Below are positions 24,668 to 34,989 of a stretch of DNA of 39,890 bases, one piece after another. Source of the stretch: Ferruginibacter sp. (GTDB lineage: Bacteria; Bacteroidota; Bacteroidia; Chitinophagales; Chitinophagaceae); contig JAOQAK010000103.1 in the NCBI GenBank assembly GCA_025963635.1, forward strand, positions 1 to 39,890, given 5' to 3'. The notes under the pieces are model-generated. The model did not search any database. It saw only the letters and a program-made list of their open reading frames with translations, and had not been told where the DNA came from. The first letter of the stretch is position 1; every line of letters begins with the position of its first letter. A program made the translations under genes and the position numbers.

Positions 24668-25303
24668 GGTGCTTGGCAAATAGCGCAAACGTTGAGATGC
24701 TTGCAAGTACGGCAGTTATAGTTACATAATCGTGCCATTATGCTACTAGGATGATGAGTTCAACAGGCGATCCGCTGTGAAAAAAACGATAGCGAAGAAT
24801 CATTTGGGTTCAGTTGTGCGGACTGAATTCTTGTGGCTAATCCGATAGTATGTGTCGTGTTACGAATAAATATCGTCGATAAAACATATGGGTATTATAT
24901 TCTACGTGTATGAGTAATAATGTGGACGACCATTGCTTTTAGTTTCAAGTGTAGCAATTGATTATTGATGATAATATTCGTACACAGCTGGTTGGCCCGG
25001 TTCGGCCGCCAAATATAATAATGAATTAAAATTACAATCATCTTCTCCCGATTGCAGGAAAACATTTGATTTAAGTTTGTCAAAAGAATATTCTTAAAAT
25101 TTAGTTATCAGGGGTAATCAAATTCATTTCAAACTGTTCTGACATATTGTATCGCAAAAAATTTACCGGCACCTGTTTTGTGAAATAAGTACATGGGCAG
25201 GCATGTTTATGATTAAAGATATTTTCGGTTATAATTTTTGATGTTTATCAGCCAGGTATTCCACTACTTAAGATCCAGCCAATAGCTTTTCAAAAAATAA
25301 TGT
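24668..25303. other. Divergent intergenic region, no recognisable gene
   Basis: This 636-bp gap lies between the permease (minus) and the HtrA-like gene (plus) and is long for this window. I found no gene, RNA family or strong repeat in it. A weak 6-bp hairpin TTCAGT-TGTGCGG-ACTGAA is visible near 24810. Confidence 0.45.
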
Positions 25304-26728
25304 ATGAATCGATTTTTTTTAATTGGATCGTTATTCCTTCAGATTGCCGGCGTCAGTTGTTCGGCCAAAAAAACACCTGCCGATAATTTCACGATGGATA
25401 CGATCCCGGTCAGGTATTCACCCCTTACCCTGGCTCCCGAAAACAGCAATACTGCTGCGGGCGTGGTGGATTTTGTAGCCGCATCAAAACAGGTGACACC
25501 GGCAGTAGTACACATTAAAACGATTATCAACGGTATCGCTATGGGTTCAGGATCGGGGGTAATCATTACTGAGAATGGTTATATCGCCACCAATAATCAT
25601 GTGGTGGAAGATGCCGCTGAGATCCAGGTTATTTTGCCTGATAAAAGAGTTTTTGCAGCAACCTTAACCGGTCGTGATCCAAACACTGACCTGGCGCTGA
25701 TTAAAATTAATGCTACGGGGCTGCCGCTTGTAAAATTTGGTAATTCAGACCTCGTGGAAGTGGGGCAGTGGGTGCTGGCAGTTGGTTATCCTTTTTCATT
25801 GAATACAACGGTTACTGCCGGTATTGTAAGTGCCAAGGCGAGAAGCATTGGGATTATTCAACAGTCGGGAAGCATGAGTGCGGTACCTCAGCATGGAAAT
25901 ACCGCTGTTGAATCTTTTATTCAAACCGATGCTGCCATTAATCCCGGTAATAGTGGGGGAGCACTAGTAAATATTAATGGAGAGCTGATCGGGATTAATA
26001 GCGCCATCGCTTCCCAAACCGGTAGCTATGCGGGTTATGCATTTGCCATCCCTGCAAACCTTTGCAGGAAAATATTGGAAGACCTGCAACGATATGGTGC
26101 CGTAAAAAGGGGTGTGCTCGGTGTTTCCTTTCCATCGCCATCAGCAGAAGACCAGTTTTTTCAACAGAAAGGATTGGTGCCCGGTTCGATAAGGGGCGTG
26201 TATATCACGGGCGTATCGGAAGGGGGCGCCGCTGCCGCTGCCGGGTTAAAAGAGGGCGATGTCATTCAAAGCATAGATGGAGTTCAGTTGTCATCCTCAT
26301 CTGAATTTTCGGAAAGAATTGCGAGGAGAAGACCCGGCGAAACAACACAATTAACTTATCTGAGGGATGGCAAAACAGCTACTATATCCGTGGTGTTAAA
26401 AGCAGACGAATCTGCCGGTAAAAATGAGGCATCGCTTGGAGAAATTTACAACAGGCTTGGCGCCAGCTTCGAGCCGCTTACCAATGCGTTAAAGCAACGC
26501 TACAACCTGAACCAAGGCGTTGTAGTGACGGAAGTGAGGCGGGGCGGTTTTTTTGCACAGGCAGGAATACCGGTTGGAACGATCATCGCATTTATCAACG
26601 GGAAGGCTGTTAATAATTCTAAAGACATTGATGCGGCTTTATTATCTGCACAGCGTGGCAATGTACAAATATTTGCGATTGCTCCGGATGGCTCCAAGGT
26701 TTCTTTTAACTTCTCTTTGGGAACATGA
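25304..26728 (+). CDS. HtrA/DegP-like serine protease, putative lipoprotein, two PDZ domains
   Basis: 474 residues. The N terminus ends QIAGVSC with Cys19, a plausible lipobox, so the enzyme may be lipid-anchored in the periplasm. The trypsin-like domain has His99 (TNNHVVED), Asp129 (DPNTDLALIKI) and Ser217 (NPGNSGGAL). Two PDZ domains follow (~265-365 and ~385-470). It degrades or refolds damaged envelope proteins. It is a paralogue of the protease at 32269-33801, sharing GQWVLAVGYPFSLNTTVTAG-like core sequence, but lacks that protein's long LA-type loop. Confidence 0.9.
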   Translation: MNRFFLIGSLFLQIAGVSCSAKKTPADNFTMDTIPVRYSPLTLAPENSNTAAGVVDFVAASKQVTPAVVHIKTIINGIAMGSGSGVIITENGYIATNNHVVEDAAEIQVILPDKRVFAATLTGRDPNTDLALIKINATGLPLVKFGNSDLVEVGQWVLAVGYPFSLNTTVTAGIVSAKARSIGIIQQSGSMSAVPQHGNTAVESFIQTDAAINPGNSGGALVNINGELIGINSAIASQTGSYAGYAFAIPANLCRKILEDLQRYGAVKRGVLGVSFPSPSAEDQFFQQKGLVPGSIRGVYITGVSEGGAAAAAGLKEGDVIQSIDGVQLSSSSEFSERIARRRPGETTQLTYLRDGKTATISVVLKADESAGKNEASLGEIYNRLGASFEPLTNALKQRYNLNQGVVVTEVRRGGFFAQAGIPVGTIIAFINGKAVNNSKDIDAALLSAQRGNVQIFAIAPDGSKVSFNFSLGT

Positions 26729-27032
26729 TTTTATGTGCTGGTCTTTATTGTTGATCGTAAAGTGATGGTTGCCAGCTGAGATACTGTACACGAGTGCGAC
26801 GCCAATGAAGCTATATTGAAATACTGCAGCTGGGCCAATAATCAACATAGCTATTTTTAGAAAAGCACATGCTTGTTTGAAAATGGAAATTGCTAAAATG
26901 TCCCCCCATTTTTGGTTAGTGCAAATATCCAGTGCTGTTAAATTCTTTTAAAGGGATATCGCTGATAAACGTAATGCCAGTACGGGCTTTTGAACAACAT
27001 ACGTTTTTATTCATTTACTCAAATCGATCAAT
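26729..27032. other. Intergenic region upstream of aconitase
   Basis: No gene is seen in these 304 bp. TACGTTTT, close to a -7 box, lies about 30 bp before the aconitase start, without a matching -33 element. Confidence 0.4.
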
Positions 27033-29819
27033 ATGGCAAAAGATCCATACCAGGTAAAAAAGCTGCTGAACACCAAGAACGGCACTTTTACTTACTATAA
27101 CCTTGGCGAATTAGAGCAACAAGGCAGGGATGTAAAGCGGTTGCCGTTTTCTATCCGGATTTTATTGGAAAATGCCTTGCGAAACCTTGACAATTTTACC
27201 GTTACCAGCGAGCATGTGGAAACCATTCTCAACTGGGATCCTGCAGGTTCGGATAAGGATATTCCGTTTAAACCAGCCCGTGTGCTCATGCAGGATTTTA
27301 CGGGTGTGCCCGCCGTGGTGGACATTGCCTCTCTTCGTGCGGAAATTGCACGGAAAGGAAAAAACCCTAACGAGATCAACCCGCTGATCCCAGTCGACCT
27401 GGTGATCGACCATTCGGTGCAGGTTGATTATTTTGGTACACGGTACGCCTACAGCCGCAATATGAACGAAGAGTACAAGCGAAATAAAGAACGCTACGAA
27501 TTTTTAAAATGGGCACAAAAATCATTTTCCAATTTCAGTGTTGTTCCGCCGGGTATGGGCATCTGCCACCAGGTAAATCTCGAATATCTTTCCAAAGGTG
27601 TTATTCAAAGAAACGAGGAAGTGTTTCCTGATACATTGGTGGGCACCGACAGTCATACCCCAATGGTAAACGGAATAGGTGTGGTGGCCTGGGGCGTTGG
27701 AGGCATCGAAGCAGAAGCAGCGATATTGGGGCAGCCGATTTATTTCATACTGCCCCAGGTGGTAGGATTGAAGCTGACGGGTAAATTACCTCCCGGATCA
27801 GCAGCCACCGACCTGGTATTGACTATTGCTGAGCTGCTCCGCAAGCATGGCGTGGTAGGGAAATTTGTTGAAGTTTTTGGATCAGGGCTCGACCATCTTT
27901 CTGTACCCGACAGGGCTACTATTGGCAACATGTCGCCGGAATTTGGATGCACCATCACCTACTTCCCGATTGATGATAAAACCCTTGAATACATGCGCAA
28001 AAGCAACCGGAAGGAGGAACAGGTTAAACTGGTGGAAGACTATTGTAAAGCCAATATGCTTTGGCGAACAGGTGAAGAGCAAATCACTTATTCCAATGTG
28101 CTCGAACTTGATCTGGCAACCATTCAGCCAACCGTGGCGGGGCCAAAGCGTCCGCAGGACAAAATATTACTGAAGGATTTTAAAGCGGTTTTTATTGACC
28201 TGCTGCATAAAAATTATGGCAGGATGTATATCAAGCCGCACGACCAGTTAACGAGGTGGTATGCAGAAGGAGGAGGAGGCAGTAACCAGCCAATAGAACA
28301 AAAGGCGGAGATGCCTCCGGAAACCAAAATTGAGAAGAAGATTGAAAATGGAATGAAGCAGGTGTGGGTAACGCTGGGGCAGGAGCAATTTATGGTTTCA
28401 GACGGCGCAGTGGTGATAGCGGCAATTACGTCGTGTACCAACACTTCCAATCCATTTGTGATGATTGGTGCAGGGCTGGTGGCCCGGAAAGCCCGTGAAC
28501 GTGGCTTGGATATCAAACCGTGGGTAAAGCCTTCTCTTGCCCCCGGATCGAAAGTAGTTACCGGTTATCTCGAGAAAGCTGACCTGCTGGATGATTTCGA
28601 AGCTTTGCAGTTTCACATTGTGGGATATGGTTGCACTTCCTGCATTGGTAACTCAGGTCCGTTGCCACCCTATATTGCACAGGCCGTTGAAGAACACGAT
28701 TTGGTGGTTGCGTCTGTACTATCGGGCAATAGAAATTTTGAAGCGAGGATTCACCCGCAGGTAAAAATGAATTTTTTGATGTCGCCGATGCTGGTGGTGG
28801 CGTATGCTATTGCGGGCAGGGTAGACATTGACCTTATAAATGATCCCATCAGTTATGATCCCAACCAGCAGCCGGTTTATCTAAGAGATATCTGGCCATC
28901 CGATGAGGAGATTCATGAACTAATGGACAGTGTACTTTCGCCGGACCATTTTGCTGCCAGTTATGATGAAATATTTGAAGGCAATGAAATATGGCGCAAC
29001 CTGCCGGTTCCGGATGATCAGCTATATATTTGGGAAGATGAATCAACCTATATCAAAGAAGCACCCTTCTTTTACAACATATCAGATAATGCGCCACCCC
29101 TCAGGGATATCGCTGATGCAAGGGTTTTGCTGATGTTGGGTGACAGCATTACTACCGATCATATTTCGCCTGCCGGTCAGTTCAATGGGGCTTCAGCTGC
29201 TGGTAAATATCTTGCTGGCAGAGATGTAAAGCCGGAAGATTTTAATTCATATGGATCCCGCAGGGGGAACGATGAAGTGATGGTGAGAGGCACTTTTGCG
29301 AATGTGCGGATAAAAAATAAACTGGTACAAAGAGAAGGAGGGTTTACAACTTATTTACCAACCGGTGAGGAGATGAGCGTTTATGATGCTTCGGTAAAAT
29401 ACAAGGCAACGCAGACACCTTTGATAATTTTGGCTGGTAAAGAATATGGTAGCGGTTCATCGCGTGACTGGGCGGCCAAGGGCACTTTTTTGTTGGGTGT
29501 AAAGGCGGTGTTAGCAGAGAGTTATGAGCGCATTCACCGGAGCAATTTGGTGGGAATGGGTGTATTGCCATTGCAATATAAAGATGGTGACAATGCAGAG
29601 AAGCTGGGCATTACCGGCAAGGAAAAGTTTACCATTACGGGGATTGCTACGGACATCAGGCCGTCGAAAATAGTAACGGTAATTGCTCAAAAGGAAGATG
29701 AATCAGAAATAAAATTCGACGCGATCGCAAGGCTTGATTCTTTGATCGAAATTGAATATTACCGCCACGAGGGCATATTGCAATACGTGCTGAGGCAATT
29801 TTTGGAGAAGGTGAATTAA
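27033..29819 (+). CDS. acnA: Aconitate hydratase (AcnA type)
   Basis: 928 residues, the size of the AcnA/IRP class. It interconverts citrate and isocitrate in the TCA cycle. The 4Fe-4S ligands are Cys468 (AAITSCTNTSNP), Cys534 and Cys537 (GYGCTSCIGNSGPL), with the 66/3 spacing of the family. Other landmarks are GTDSHTPMVNGIG near 210, and the swivel-domain GKEYGSGSSRDWAAKG, which holds the catalytic Ser and substrate-binding Arg. It is transcribed as a single gene. Confidence 0.98.
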   Translation: MAKDPYQVKKLLNTKNGTFTYYNLGELEQQGRDVKRLPFSIRILLENALRNLDNFTVTSEHVETILNWDPAGSDKDIPFKPARVLMQDFTGVPAVVDIASLRAEIARKGKNPNEINPLIPVDLVIDHSVQVDYFGTRYAYSRNMNEEYKRNKERYEFLKWAQKSFSNFSVVPPGMGICHQVNLEYLSKGVIQRNEEVFPDTLVGTDSHTPMVNGIGVVAWGVGGIEAEAAILGQPIYFILPQVVGLKLTGKLPPGSAATDLVLTIAELLRKHGVVGKFVEVFGSGLDHLSVPDRATIGNMSPEFGCTITYFPIDDKTLEYMRKSNRKEEQVKLVEDYCKANMLWRTGEEQITYSNVLELDLATIQPTVAGPKRPQDKILLKDFKAVFIDLLHKNYGRMYIKPHDQLTRWYAEGGGGSNQPIEQKAEMPPETKIEKKIENGMKQVWVTLGQEQFMVSDGAVVIAAITSCTNTSNPFVMIGAGLVARKARERGLDIKPWVKPSLAPGSKVVTGYLEKADLLDDFEALQFHIVGYGCTSCIGNSGPLPPYIAQAVEEHDLVVASVLSGNRNFEARIHPQVKMNFLMSPMLVVAYAIAGRVDIDLINDPISYDPNQQPVYLRDIWPSDEEIHELMDSVLSPDHFAASYDEIFEGNEIWRNLPVPDDQLYIWEDESTYIKEAPFFYNISDNAPPLRDIADARVLLMLGDSITTDHISPAGQFNGASAAGKYLAGRDVKPEDFNSYGSRRGNDEVMVRGTFANVRIKNKLVQREGGFTTYLPTGEEMSVYDASVKYKATQTPLIILAGKEYGSGSSRDWAAKGTFLLGVKAVLAESYERIHRSNLVGMGVLPLQYKDGDNAEKLGITGKEKFTITGIATDIRPSKIVTVIAQKEDESEIKFDAIARLDSLIEIEYYRHEGILQYVLRQFLEKVN

Positions 29820-30042
29820 GGATTGGGTTCTTTATACACGATTGTATTGCGGATTGCTTTTACAATTTCACAGTTAAAAATGAATGATAATGAGTTCAGG
29901 CCGGTGACGTATAGTGAAATCCGGACACATTCAAAACAGCACGATCAGAGGTTTTTTAGTGCATTTAAAAGCTACTAAAGCCAGGAAGAAACAGTTCACA
30001 ACTGCTAATTTCACTGTCTGAATATAATTGTGGCAATCCAAA

Positions 30043-30642
30043 CTATTCCGTGATACGAAAGGTAAGGTTAATGCGGGGCGCTATCATTTTACTGGTTTTT
30101 GGGATATGATGTTCCCAAAAATCCTGCATGGTGCCAGCCATCAATAGAAAGGAACCGTGTGTAAGCGGAATATGAAAGGGCTTAATCTCCTTATTAAATT
30201 TGTGCCTCAGGTGGAAAGCGCGGGTTTCTCCGAAACTTACTGATGCAATCGGGGGATTTTTTCCGGCAGCGGTTTTCTTATCACTATGCCAACTTACTGA
30301 GTCCTGTCCATCACGGTATAGATTCAGCAATACACTATCGAAGCAGAATTCACAGGCCGATTCAATCTTTTCTTTGATCATAAGCAATTCCGGAGTCCAT
30401 GCGTTATTTTCCTGTTTACCATACCAGGCGGTGAGCCTCGGATCCAGTACAATTTTATCGTACATCTTCCTTTCGCGTTGTTGCCATGGCGTCTGATTTA
30501 ACAGCACTTCATAAATTCTATCAGAAACTTCTTTTTCAAAAAATTGTTCTTGCAATGTGAGCTCAGCGTCAGGAATATCAAAGTGTGTAATCTTTTTTTT
30601 ACCGGCATCAAATAGTTGCTTGTCGTCGAATAAGGTCAGCAT
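30043..30642 (-). CDS. AlkB-type alpha-ketoglutarate/Fe(II) dioxygenase (DNA alkylation repair)
   Basis: 199 residues. Iron ligands are His119 and Asp121 (SWHSDKK) and His178 (WEHHIPK); Arg190 and Arg196 (RINLTFR) bind 2-oxoglutarate. The LLNLYRDGQDSVSWHSD and FGETRAFHLRHK segments place it with the short ALKBH2/3-like group rather than E. coli AlkB itself. It would demethylate 1-methyladenine and 3-methylcytosine in DNA. A minus-strand TATTTTTG (30699-30706), a perfect -7 box, lies 57 bp upstream of the start. Confidence 0.93.
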   Translation of the reverse strand: MLTLFDDKQLFDAGKKKITHFDIPDAELTLQEQFFEKEVSDRIYEVLLNQTPWQQRERKMYDKIVLDPRLTAWYGKQENNAWTPELLMIKEKIESACEFCFDSVLLNLYRDGQDSVSWHSDKKTAAGKNPPIASVSFGETRAFHLRHKFNKEIKPFHIPLTHGSFLLMAGTMQDFWEHHIPKTSKMIAPRINLTFRITE

Positions 30643-30698
30643 AACAAATCTTTTTAAAACGCATCCATCTCACTTTTAGCGATAAGTTTTAATCACTA

Positions 30699-30706
30699 CA
30701 AAAATA
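30699..30706 (-). promoter_or_regulatory. -7 promoter box of the alkB-like gene
   Basis: The minus strand reads TATTTTTG, matching TAnnTTTG. TTTA, one base off TTTG, lies about 19-20 bp further upstream. Confidence 0.45.
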
Positions 30707-30789
30707 AACATTTCAAATTGATTGCTAAAGTATTTAGTAAAATTTAATTTACTCTTCTTTGTTGAGAGCAGTTTTCCATAAATCCATCT

Positions 30790-30797
30790 TACTTTTG
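30790..30797 (+). promoter_or_regulatory. -7 promoter box of the GH13 gene
   Basis: TACTTTTG matches TAnnTTTG and lies 50 bp before the ATG at 30848. A TTTG at the -33 distance is missing. Confidence 0.45.
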
Positions 30798-30847
30798 AAG
30801 ACGGCATTACGCACAACGCAAAAAAAGCCAAAACTAAAAGTGTTATA

Positions 30848-32131
30848 ATGAATTTTAAAAAAGCTCCCTGGATTTATGATACGGACGTATATGAAGTAAA
30901 TCTTCGCCAGTACAGCGAAGAAGGTACCTTCAATGCCTTTTTGAAAAAATTACCACGGCTCAAAGACATGGGGGTTGCTACTTTATGGTTTATGCCGGTC
31001 ACCCCCATCGCACAAAAAAATAAGAAAGGGAGTATGGGCAGCCCCTATGCATGTAGCGATTATGTTTCAGTAAATCCTGAATTTGGTACACTGAAGGATT
31101 TCAAGAGCCTGGTGACGATCGCTCATGAAATGGGGTTCAAAGTGATCATTGATTGGGTAGCGAACCATACGGGTTGGGATCATGTTTGGACAGTAACCCA
31201 TCCCGATTATTTCAAAGTTGATCCGCTGACCAACGATTTCAAAATCGCCAGCGGAATGGATGACATCATTGAATTGGATTTTAACAATCCTGCCTTGAGA
31301 GCAGCCATGATAGCTGCTATGGAGTATTGGGTAACAGAATGCGACATAGACGGTTTTCGTTGTGACCTGGCTTTTTGGGTGCAGCTTGATTTTTGGCTGG
31401 AAGCCAGGCAAGCCTTGGAAAAAACGAAGGTTTTATTTTGGCTTGCCGAAAATGATCCCTTGGAAAACCCTGCTTATTACCGGGCTTTTGATGCATGCTA
31501 TACCTGGACATGGATGCATAAAACAGAAGATTTTTATAAAAATAACCAGGATATACGGATACTCAATTCATTGCTGCACCAATATCAGAGTGTGGGAAAG
31601 GGCATTGGGTTACATTTATGGTTTACCAGCAATCATGATGAAAATAGCTGGAATGGTACCGAGTACGAAAAATACGGAGAGGCAGCAAAGGCCTTTGCGG
31701 TACACAGTTTCACGTGGGAAGGCATTCCGCTCATTTATAGCGGACAGGAAATGCCAAACCTGAAACGCCTGCAGTTTTTTGAAAAAGATGCAATAGAATG
31801 GACTGGTAGATTTGAATTGCATGATTTTTATAAAACCTTATTACACCTCCGTAAAACCAACCCTGCGCTGAAGGCTGGAGATTACAGCAATGAAAATACG
31901 CTCGGCATAAAAACGAGTGCTGAAAATAATGTTTTGGCATGGCTTCGACAGGCAGAAGAACATAAAGTGGTGGTGCTACTGAATATGAGTAGTGTACCGG
32001 TTGAATTCACTGTAGACAACGAGCACCTTGAAGGTGATTTCACAGATGTTTTCAATAAAGTCACACATAATTTTAAGCAACAAAATTCACTTAGTCTGCC
32101 TGCATGGGGATACAGGGTATTTGAAAAGTAA
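30848..32131 (+). CDS. GH13 alpha-amylase-family enzyme, cytosolic
   Basis: 427 residues, shorter than many amylases. The four GH13 regions are present: DWVANHTGWDH (I), DGFRCDLA with nucleophile Asp173 (II), WLAEN with acid/base Glu201 (III) and SNHDENSW with Asp264 (IV). There is a short domain B and a small C-terminal beta domain. No signal peptide is present, so it acts on intracellular alpha-glucans, maltodextrins or trehalose-like sugars. The exact reaction (hydrolase or transferase) cannot be assigned. It stands alone. Confidence 0.92.
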   Translation: MNFKKAPWIYDTDVYEVNLRQYSEEGTFNAFLKKLPRLKDMGVATLWFMPVTPIAQKNKKGSMGSPYACSDYVSVNPEFGTLKDFKSLVTIAHEMGFKVIIDWVANHTGWDHVWTVTHPDYFKVDPLTNDFKIASGMDDIIELDFNNPALRAAMIAAMEYWVTECDIDGFRCDLAFWVQLDFWLEARQALEKTKVLFWLAENDPLENPAYYRAFDACYTWTWMHKTEDFYKNNQDIRILNSLLHQYQSVGKGIGLHLWFTSNHDENSWNGTEYEKYGEAAKAFAVHSFTWEGIPLIYSGQEMPNLKRLQFFEKDAIEWTGRFELHDFYKTLLHLRKTNPALKAGDYSNENTLGIKTSAENNVLAWLRQAEEHKVVVLLNMSSVPVEFTVDNEHLEGDFTDVFNKVTHNFKQQNSLSLPAWGYRVFEK

Positions 32132-32218
32132 TCTTCCGTTTATCCAAAGGTGAGGGAATATCTAATTATTTTATAACGATGATAGAGTCCTTTCTAATAA
32201 GCGCTACTACAACACATC

Positions 32219-32249
32219 AAAAAGGCACTTCAATGCGGAGCGCCTTTTT
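32219..32249. terminator. Bidirectional terminator between GH13 and HtrA genes
   Basis: AAAAAGGC (32219-32226) pairs with GCCTTTTT (32242-32249), and the stem continues for four more pairs after one mismatch. The A and T ends serve as U-tracts in both directions between the convergent genes. Confidence 0.8.
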
Positions 32250-32268
32250 AAATAATTTTTTTCACCTC

Positions 32269-33801
32269 TTATTCTCCCAGGCTAATCGGGTAATCGTATA
32301 AACCATCATATCCGGGATAAAATCCACTGATGGTGACAGCTTTAGCGTTCCCCATTGCCTTTATTAATTCTTCAATATTTTTAACATCGATCTCATTCAC
32401 TTTGGCGATAATAAATCCATCTCTCATTCGTGTTTGCTCGCTCAAAGCTCCTGTTCCAATTTTCTTCACTATTACACCGCCTGGTATACCATATTCTTTT
32501 GCTTTTTTGGGATCCAGCGCAGCAAATTCTCCACCCAATCTGGACAAGATTGTATTCTCTACTTTAACAATGTCAAAATTTCCCGCTTTATTTTTTAAAG
32601 TGGCAGTTACGGTCTTTTCAACACCTGCACGGGAAAATACTACGGAAACTTTATCGCTTGGTTTATAGCGGGTAACCAGTTCCTGCAATTCTGAAGGCTC
32701 GGTTAACGAGATGCCATTTACACTTTTTATGATATCGCCCTTTTTAAGTCCTGCATCAGCTGCACCGCTGTTGGTGGAGACTTCAGTAATTACCAGCCCA
32801 TCGCCTTCGTATTGCAAGTTCAGCCTTGTTTTAGCTTCTTCAGAAATATCGTAGGTATTTACTGTTGACACACCTAAATAAGCTCTTTGTACATTACCAT
32901 ACTTGATAAGATCGTCCACCACCTTTTTTACAATATTTACCGGGATTGCATAAGAATAACCGGAGTAAAATCCTGTAGGAGAAGCAATCGCAGAGTTGAT
33001 ACCAATCAGTAAACCGTTGGTGTTAATCAAGGCGCCACCACTATTGCCTTGGTTTACAGCAGCATCTGTTTGGATATAAGATTCAACAGGTGAACTGGTT
33101 TTGGTTGCTTTGTTCAGTCCAAGGCTTCTCGCTTTAGCGCTTACAATGCCTGCTGTAACGGTCGTTTCAAGGTTCAATGGATAACCTAATGCCAACACCC
33201 ATTGACCTATTTTTACATCATCAGAATTGCCATACAGTAAAAATGGTAGTCCGCTGGCATCAATCTTTATAACGGCAAGATCATAGGCGGGATCTGTGCC
33301 AATCACTTTTGCTTTATAAGATTTCTTATTACTTAAAGTTACATTTAGCTCATCTGCATTTTCCACCACATGATTGTTAGTAACGATATATCCGTCTGCA
33401 CTGATTATTACTCCTGAGCCGGAAGCTTTCTGCTCAGGCACATATCCTCTCCGGTTCCCAAAAAATTCTTCCAGCATATCATCCCCAAAAAAATCGCTGA
33501 AAGGATTTTTCGGACGCTGGTTTTTAGGCAAATTGTTACTCACCTGTTTAGCATTGGTTTTGGTTTTAATATGCACCACGGTAGGTAAAGCAGCAGATGC
33601 GGGCTGAGTAAAATCAACCGATCCCGGTGGTAGCTCACCGTTTTCTGTCAACTTAGCAAATTTGTAATTGGAAGGGATCACGCCATTCTCCTGCCCCCCA
33701 TAAGTATTGCTGTTTTTCACGTAGGTGCTATATCCCCACATAACCCCAAAAGCAGTGACAGCACTGATAAAAATGGTGAAAAATACCTGTTTAAATTTCA
33801 T
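32269..33801 (-). CDS. DegP/DegQ-type serine endoprotease, membrane-anchored, two PDZ domains
   Basis: 510 residues. A single N-terminal hydrophobic segment (7-24) is a signal anchor or signal peptide. The protease domain has a long acidic/Phe-rich LA-type loop (NPFSDFFGDDMLEEFFGNRR, 99-118) as in DegP/DegQ, then His144, Asp174 and Ser254 (NQGNSGGAL). Two PDZ domains follow (~300-395 and ~415-500). It is the typical periplasmic quality-control protease of the phylum and a paralogue of the gene at 25304-26728. It is transcribed alone. Confidence 0.93.
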   Translation of the reverse strand: MKFKQVFFTIFISAVTAFGVMWGYSTYVKNSNTYGGQENGVIPSNYKFAKLTENGELPPGSVDFTQPASAALPTVVHIKTKTNAKQVSNNLPKNQRPKNPFSDFFGDDMLEEFFGNRRGYVPEQKASGSGVIISADGYIVTNNHVVENADELNVTLSNKKSYKAKVIGTDPAYDLAVIKIDASGLPFLLYGNSDDVKIGQWVLALGYPLNLETTVTAGIVSAKARSLGLNKATKTSSPVESYIQTDAAVNQGNSGGALINTNGLLIGINSAIASPTGFYSGYSYAIPVNIVKKVVDDLIKYGNVQRAYLGVSTVNTYDISEEAKTRLNLQYEGDGLVITEVSTNSGAADAGLKKGDIIKSVNGISLTEPSELQELVTRYKPSDKVSVVFSRAGVEKTVTATLKNKAGNFDIVKVENTILSRLGGEFAALDPKKAKEYGIPGGVIVKKIGTGALSEQTRMRDGFIIAKVNEIDVKNIEELIKAMGNAKAVTISGFYPGYDGLYDYPISLGE

Positions 33802-33937
33802 ATTTATAAGTTTTATTTTTTATCCGGCAGATAGAGACAATTTTTATGCCTGACATAGCAAAGTAACGATGCACTGACAAATTGAATTTACCTTCCGCCA
33901 CGTTTAACAATTAATTAGGAAGAGCTTCGTACTTCAA

Positions 33938-34930
33938 TTATAAAGTTAACAAAAATTGCATTGTATCCACTCCATCTGCATAATCCATTAAGCCGGGTTT
34001 TTGAGCATCTCCAAGGGGAAGGTCCAATCCCGCGATGCATTGTATCTCCTGGTTTTGCCGTAAGCTATCAGTCACCTCTTTCATCTCATTGTAAAAGCTA
34101 TAGTTTAGCTGGCTAATGGGAGAAAAAACCGACTCATTTTCAACGAGCAGTGTGCTGTTATTTGTCATGTAATAGCGGTTGTTCATCAACTGTATAGACA
34201 AATTATAGTCGTAATTGTTTTTATATTTATGATGATCCGCAAACCAGGTATACCGGTGAAAAGATTGTAAAAGCGGTACAAAATCATAGGTTGCCGGTAC
34301 AAAAATTTTGGTGACATTTCTGCATCCCAATCCAAAAAAACTATGAATGTCATCTGACAATTTTTCCAGTTCATTAAAGGTTTCGTCACCCTTTAAGATT
34401 GCAACAGATGTACGGTTTTTCCGGATGATGCTTGGATATTTGGAAAAATAATAATCGAAATAACGGCCGCTGTTATTGCTTCCTGTCGCAATATAAGCAT
34501 CGCAGCCTTTCAGCATAGGGGCAAATGAAACATACTCTTGCAAGGCTTCTTCCCGGGAATATAGTTTTTGTACCAGGTGTTTTAAAAGGATATCATCCTT
34601 CGAAGACAGCTTGATAGTTTGTTTGTGCCCACTGATAAATACCGATAAAAAATCATGAAAACCTACGAGTGGAATATTTCCGGCCATTACGATCCCAACA
34701 TTTCTTGGAACTACATTGTCATCGAGGTGATAATGGCCTACCCAGCTTTTCAATTTGTCTTCCTGTAAGAACTGTTCAACTATATTTTTTACAGATAAAT
34801 TTATAAATTCAGGAGTAAACCAACCATTGTGCATTGTAGCCTCATGTTTTACTGATTGCCATTCGTCTGTATCAGTTTCCAGGTATTCTTTAAGGTGCAA
34901 TAATATTTCAATTCGATTTTGTAATTTCAT
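33938..34930 (-). CDS. LuxC-like acyl-CoA reductase
   Basis: 330 residues in the aldehyde dehydrogenase-like LuxC superfamily. The N-terminal half has NVGIVMAGNIPLVGFHDFLS (77-96), the nucleotide-binding region of this family, and the proposed catalytic nucleophile is Cys203 in FFGLGCRNVTK. It would reduce a fatty acyl thioester to an aldehyde with NADPH; the real substrate in Bacteroidota is not known to me, and no luciferase or LuxD/E gene is present. It is divergent from the dicluster ferredoxin 59 bp away, a pairing I recall from other Bacteroidota, which suggests a functional link. Confidence 0.85.
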   Translation of the reverse strand: MKLQNRIEILLHLKEYLETDTDEWQSVKHEATMHNGWFTPEFINLSVKNIVEQFLQEDKLKSWVGHYHLDDNVVPRNVGIVMAGNIPLVGFHDFLSVFISGHKQTIKLSSKDDILLKHLVQKLYSREEALQEYVSFAPMLKGCDAYIATGSNNSGRYFDYYFSKYPSIIRKNRTSVAILKGDETFNELEKLSDDIHSFFGLGCRNVTKIFVPATYDFVPLLQSFHRYTWFADHHKYKNNYDYNLSIQLMNNRYYMTNNSTLLVENESVFSPISQLNYSFYNEMKEVTDSLRQNQEIQCIAGLDLPLGDAQKPGLMDYADGVDTMQFLLTL

Positions 34931-34949
34931 CCGTATAAACTTACTTTTG
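34918..34949 (+). promoter_or_regulatory. Complete Bacteroidota promoter of the ferredoxin gene
   Basis: TTTG (34918-34921), a 20-bp spacer, and TACTTTTG (34942-34949) match the TTTG-N19/21-TAnnTTTG consensus exactly. Transcription would start near 34955, some 35 bases before the ATG. The -33 box lies inside the first codons of the divergent LuxC-like gene. Confidence 0.75.
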
Positions 34950-34989
34950 TAGTCAAATTTCGCAATTCCTAAACTCTAAATCAAAAGAA

